A stretch of 64,000 bases of DNA, taken from Datisca glomerata (Eukaryota > Streptophyta > Magnoliopsida > Cucurbitales > Datiscaceae). A program made the position numbers and the translations under genes. Position 1 is the stretch's first letter; every line of letters begins with the position of its first letter. This document shows, piece after piece, positions 59,825 to 64,000 of the stretch. Location: NCBI GenBank assembly GCA_003255025.1, contig QANY01009128.1, forward strand, positions 1,798,547-1,862,546, given 5' to 3'. The notes beneath the pieces are model-generated. The model searched no databases and was not told the origin of the DNA. It saw only the letters and a list, made by a program, of their open reading frames with translations.

Positions 59825-61309
59825 AATTTGAAAACTGAAACTTTGAGAGCTCTCCAGATTCTCTACTGAGTTTTAAAACCTCCGGTCCAACCTCGTTCTT
59901 TCTTGGCTTTCTTCAACCCTCTGTAAAACAAAAGTTGATCGTTACCTATTACAGCCTCCACATAAGGCAGCTGAAATACTTAGCAGCTCTTGGCACTACT
60001 ACAAAATGGGCTTTAGATGACATCAGTTATTAGAATTAATGACAGGTCTATTAAACCTGTCATGTAAAAAAATGCTTTGGAGTGTAAAAAAATTGATGTT
60101 TGGTTAACATGACAGGTTTTACATTAACAGTCATAAATATATTATCTAATATGACACATATTCTTTTTCACTGTCATTAATTACAAAATTACCATTATAT
60201 ATACTCCCCTAAATAACCTTAACCCTTTCATTTCTCTCAAACTTGCGACGCCATCTCCCTCTCCCTTCATCCTCATCACCGACCATCGTCATCGGTGACC
60301 ATCTTGCATCTCGTTGACTTCCTCCTTCAAAATGACGATGAGGTAGGTAGAGGAGCATCACGTTCGATCTATTACGTCACCATCTTCATCTTGGTGATGA
60401 GCTTGTGGCTAGATCTGTGAAGGTTGATTCATCAAGCATTGTTGTGGTGAGTTTGCTTTACATTTACTTTTTTACCTTTTGATTTTTAGATGTGATTTGA
60501 GGCAAATTTGAGTTCTAAGCAAACGATCCTTGCTGATTTAGGTCAGGGTTCCATTTTTAGTTATTTTTTGACTGGTCTAGAAACTCAAGACAGAAGCTAG
60601 GTTCACAATGATCTAACGCTCCTACTTCGAGTGATTAATGTGAAGCCTTGAAGCTCGACTACTCTAACAAATTTTATAGGTGGATTTTGGGGGGGTAAAG
60701 GTTTGCATGTTTTGAGTTTCTCTATCATTTGCATGTTTCAGGGGTATAGTTAAAGGCATCAAGCACTAGAGCCATAGTTGTAAAGGTGAGATTGAATGTG
60801 GTTGGCGACTGTTTCATTTTGTTTCATTTTAGATCATATTTGTTAAGTTTGAGTTGATCGATTTATTCTTTAGGATATTATCTTGCTTTGTCTGTGCAAT
60901 TGCTTGCTTCACCATCAGATTCTTCAAAACTATGAGGAAATTATGTAGAAGAATCAAATATGTATTTTGTTATTAATCTAAGTGTTTTGTTATAAAGGCT
61001 CTTCAGATTTTCTAAACCTTGTGGGCTTCCTTTTGGTTACATGGAGATGATGCTGAGATTTTGTAGCTTCATTTTGTTAGCATGTGTTGTACTTTGGGAC
61101 TCCACCCAACTTTTTTCTCTAAATTTAACTTAGCCTCCTTTTTCTGGAATATTATCCTCAAAAAATTTTATCCTTGAGAAAACATTATTAAATTGATTTA
61201 GTTAAGTGTTTGATAACTTACTATTAGGGTTAATTTCTCGCTGTAATATGTTTATTCTCTCTGGTGCAATATTATAAGGCTTAGATCTCATATTAAATTG
61301 CCTTAGTTA

Positions 61310-61733
61310 GAAAGACTCTTCGTTACCCATCAGATCTCAAGGGATGGAAAGTAGATGGTGGTGATCCTTGTGGAATCTTGGACATGAGTTTCTTATTCTG
61401 GGACATCTGTAGTATATCTGTAATGCACATAGCCTTGTTAAATTTATGTCCCCACTCTGATTATAATATTGGTGAGCAAAACTAAATTCTTCTCTCTCCT
61501 TATGCAGTAAAATTAATGGACTAAACCTGATTGGGACTCTTGGAAATCAAGTCCACAATCTAAACAATTTGAAGCAATTATGAGCATAACTTGCAATGAA
61601 AAATATATTTATGAATGGCATTATATCTCATGAGATTTATTTCACATGGTATTTTTGCATTAGGGATGTTAGCTCCAATACAATTCTAGGTGAAATTCCA
61701 TATGGCCTACCCCTTAGTGCCACTCATAAGTCA
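61310..61733 (+). pseudogene. STRUBBELIG-receptor-family LRR kinase gene fragment in the inner CACTA
   Basis: Three exon-like parts: LRYPSDLKGWKVDGGDPCGI (about 61317-61378); after TATGCAG, KINGLNLIGTLGNQVHNLNN and LKQL (61509-61581); and after GCATTAG, DVSSNTILGEIPYGLPLSAT (about 61662-61727). The GDPC motif followed by leucine-rich repeats with a GEIPYxLP end is the N-terminal ectodomain of plant STRUBBELIG-type receptor kinases. There is no transmembrane or kinase part. A stop follows LKQL and the frame is lost after the first exon, so it is a decayed capture. Confidence 0.75.
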
Positions 61734-62733
61734 GATATATGATGTTCTAGTTCATTGTCGCTGTTATGTGCTTAGAAATAAATTCCGATACTTTTTATTT
61801 CTATAAAACTTGTCATGTAACAAGTCCCATGTTATACACAATGCCTATACACGGGGAGGCCTCTAACCATATGTATGTAGATAAACTTATTGAAACTTTC
61901 AAGTTAGATAATCTATTTTATTGGTAAAATCTAATGTTCTTCTATCTTGAATCTAATATATATATATATATATATATAACTTGTATTCTTTGGCAGTTCT
62001 GTTACTTTAGAAGACCCTGACTATTTAATTCATCCTAGAGCAAAAAGCTCAATGGAGTATTCACAAAAAGGTTGTTCTTCATGTAGGTGATGCACTTTTC
62101 ATTCCTGAAGGCTGATAAGCGGTATGCATTAAATAATGCTCTCATGTAGGGGTCTTCCCTTCTGTTTTCTGTATGAGTTTACTCCGATCTTTAAGATTTT
62201 TGAAATAGTATTCCCTCTGTTTTAAGAAAGATGATACCTCTCTCTTTCTCTCTCCTCGCCCACTATGTTTCTCTCTCTCCCCTTCTCTAATAATTGTTGC
62301 CCATCCAATCATACCTGTTGAAATATCTGATATCATTATTTTGAGTTACGTTGCCAACATCTTGCATTGGATCATGTTACTTCTAATTAGTGTCTTCATC
62401 TCATTTCTTTAGTGGAATCTATAGATTGTGATCTTGCACCAAGTTCCAACTGTAGGGCTTTATCCAAGTTGGTTTTCTTGATTCAGTTTTCACTACGTGA
62501 CAGATTGATTTTTTCATAATAGGGCATATCTCATATATGCAGATTTTCTATAAGAACATGACATATTTTGTTCATGTCTCCTCCTGCCAATCTTGACAAT
62601 CTTTTTTGTGTTAACTTTTTTAGAATATCTTTAAATCTTTCAATTTATTTTTTAAGAAAGAAATACTTGATCATAATTACTCTGTTGAATTTATATAAAC
62701 TTGCATAAAGTTGTTATTTGATTTGATGTAGCT

Positions 62734-63045
62734 GTGAAGGGAGGAGCCTGAGGTCGTTCCATCCAACTGAAAAGAACGGTGAAGAATCTTTATATTCATC
62801 TCTTGGATTTTCTAATGACGAAGTAAAGGTACGATGTCTATCATTTTATTTTGTCACTGCTTGTGTACCTTGTTCTATTTTCGGCTACTTAGCACATAAA
62901 CCCTTTCTTATTATGGCAAGTAATGGAGGAGAAGGATTTTTTTTCTGCAAGAATTGCCAGCTTAAACAACATCAGTGCTTTGCTTGCAGGGAATTAGGCT
63001 CCTCTGATAAATCTTCAAGTGCTGAGGTATTTGCTTGAGTCTACT
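62734..63045 (+). pseudogene. EDM2-type PHD-finger gene fragment in the inner CACTA
   Basis: Exon one starts after a GATGTAG acceptor and reads CEGRSLRSFHPTEKNGEESL, then SSLGFSNDEVK, ending at AAG|GTACG (about 62735-62828). The second (about 62925-63045) reads FFFCKNCQLKQHQCFACREL then GSSDKSSSAEVF before a stop where Cys is expected. Together these are the Cys-rich PHD-like region of ENHANCED DOWNY MILDEW 2, a plant chromatin protein that controls heterochromatic introns and immune receptor transcripts. An extended T-run before FCKNC appears to shift the frame at the exon start. A truncated capture, not the gene itself. Confidence 0.85.
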
Positions 63046-64000
63046 GTCTGATCTACTGATCATGTATTTTCTTGAGACTACTGTCTGATCTACTGACCAT
63101 TGTAGTAGAATTTTTAAAAGCTCATTACTCATTCCACATAAATTATAAGTTGACGGTAAAGGTTACTGTAGATTTTATGGAAATTGATAATCTACTAATT
63201 TAAGTTCTGTTGAGAAGTTTACTGACACAAGAATTGCAGCTTTGTTGCATTATTTCATCGCCTTTTCTTTTCTTTTAGATAAACACAAGATTTGATGGAT
63301 TTATTGTTTATATTTCTGATAAAAAACATATATTGGTAATTGTTTACTTATTTTAGTCAAACATTATTATTTACAATCTTTCATCTGATTAATTTTGTCG
63401 AGGCTTAATATTTTGGCTATACATCTATGCCTTTAGGGTTCTTTAAAATAACCTTGCATTGTTAATTTTAGGCTGTTGTATCTTATAGGTTGAAAAGTCT
63501 GCAATGTATGTGCTATGTAGTATGGGTCATTGCTTGTGATGCTTTTTTTAATGTTTTTTGGCTTTTAAGCTTTACTCTATGTAAGTACTCAGCAGTTTTT
63601 ACAAAGTATTGATTCATTTCCCTCACAGTGATGCTTGTTGGTTAATTAAGCTCCACTCTGGGTAATTGAAGGTCTGTCATGGGAAGGCAATGCCTTTCCA
63701 TGATAATTTTTTTAAACAGAGTTAGGGTACCTTTAATGACGGGGAATCCCCATCATCTATTTGATTTTTCCGGCACCTACGATGACGGGTAATCCCCGTC
63801 ATCTAATTGCATTTGCGATACCCTATACTGACGATTTTTGTTTAAAATGACTAAAGATGACAGCTCGGTAGATAACAGTTGGTCAACAATCAATATATGG
63901 TTATAATAATGGTTTTTATCCATCATCTTAATCTTATTTTGTAGTAGTGCGGCATCAAACATGCATACAATTTCAGTTTCACGAAAATAAAACATTAAAC

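Larger units (their letters stand above)
59994..63949. mobile_element. Inner CACTA element, complete ends, 3.96 kb, no transposase
   Basis: Left end CACTACTACAAAATGGGC (59994) and, on the other strand, right end CACTACTACAAAATAAGA (63949) share a 14-bp perfect terminus. The flanking 3-mers TGG (59991-59993) and CGG (63950-63952) look like a target duplication with one C/T change. Subterminal inverted motifs are TGACAGG/CCTGTCA on the left and GATGACGGG/CCCGTCATC on the right. No TNP1/TNP2-type coding was found, so it is non-autonomous. It carries two host gene fragments in plus orientation. Confidence 0.9.
57738..64000. mobile_element. Outer CACTA (En/Spm-type) element, right end outside window
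   Basis: Left terminus AACTACTACAAATAC (57738), a one-base variant of the CACTACTACAAA end. It is followed by dense subterminal repeats of the ACGACGG / CCGTCGTTA type (57757-57955), as in CACTA elements. No matching right end with these repeats occurs before 64000, so the element must continue outside. It contains fragments of two host genes on the minus strand and is interrupted by the complete CACTA at 59994-63949. Confidence 0.7.

Noticed and set aside
59994..63949. Functional EDM2 or SRF gene at this position
   Set aside because: Only a few exons are present, with stops and frame shifts, and they are enclosed by transposon termini.

Overview
This window comes from a flowering-plant nuclear genome, very probably a eudicot. 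It is AT-rich, has spliced genes, a plant tRNA-Phe and many kinds of plant transposable element. I cannot name the species. Four ordinary host loci sit together in the middle (32.5-45.7 kb). They are a glycine-rich secreted protein gene (minus strand, reading frame broken), tRNA-Phe(GAA) (plus), an intact eight-exon LPXK gene (tetraacyldisaccharide 4'-kinase, minus) and an intact five-exon ATG8 gene (minus). For both spliced genes the exon lengths and splice phases sum exactly to a full-length protein.

Layout. 1-4.1 kb: decayed LINE. 4.1-7.6 kb: Gypsy remnants around one LTR that has a primer-binding site on one side and a polypurine tract on the other. 7.6-31.8 kb: one large minus-strand Ty3/Gypsy element (LTRs 7627-20956 and 31063-31758). 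Three things have inserted into it: a 12.6-kb Copia element (8161-20783), a solo LTR that itself contains a second solo LTR (22462-25975), and a 2.2-kb solo LTR (28233-30425). The Copia element has lost part of its reverse transcriptase, and in that place lies a 3.75-kb array of about 80-bp units that are palindromes within palindromes. 31.8-45.9 kb: the host gene island, with a MuDR-type MULE that also encodes a plant mobile domain (37.8-42.8 kb) inserted just upstream of LPXK. 45.97-51.56 kb: an element with inverted arms of about 1 kb lying directly upstream of ATG8. Its arms carry the same palindromic unit as the Copia array, and its interior holds a GRF zinc-finger fragment, a small hAT-type MITE and another solo LTR. 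51.6-57.7 kb: AT-rich repeats without genes.

57.7-64 kb: two nested CACTA (En/Spm-type) elements. The outer one, whose right end is outside the window, carries fragments of a DEK1-type calpain gene and an ESD4/ULP1-type SUMO-protease gene. The inner one (59994-63949, both ends present) carries fragments of a STRUBBELIG-family LRR receptor-kinase gene and an EDM2-type PHD-finger gene. All four keep exon edges and splice signals but are truncated and carry frame breaks.

The most unusual features are the doubly palindromic satellite together with its link to the arms of the ATG8-proximal element, and the nested CACTA elements carrying four identifiable host gene fragments. No function is shown for either. 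Product names rest on motifs recognised by eye, not on database searches.
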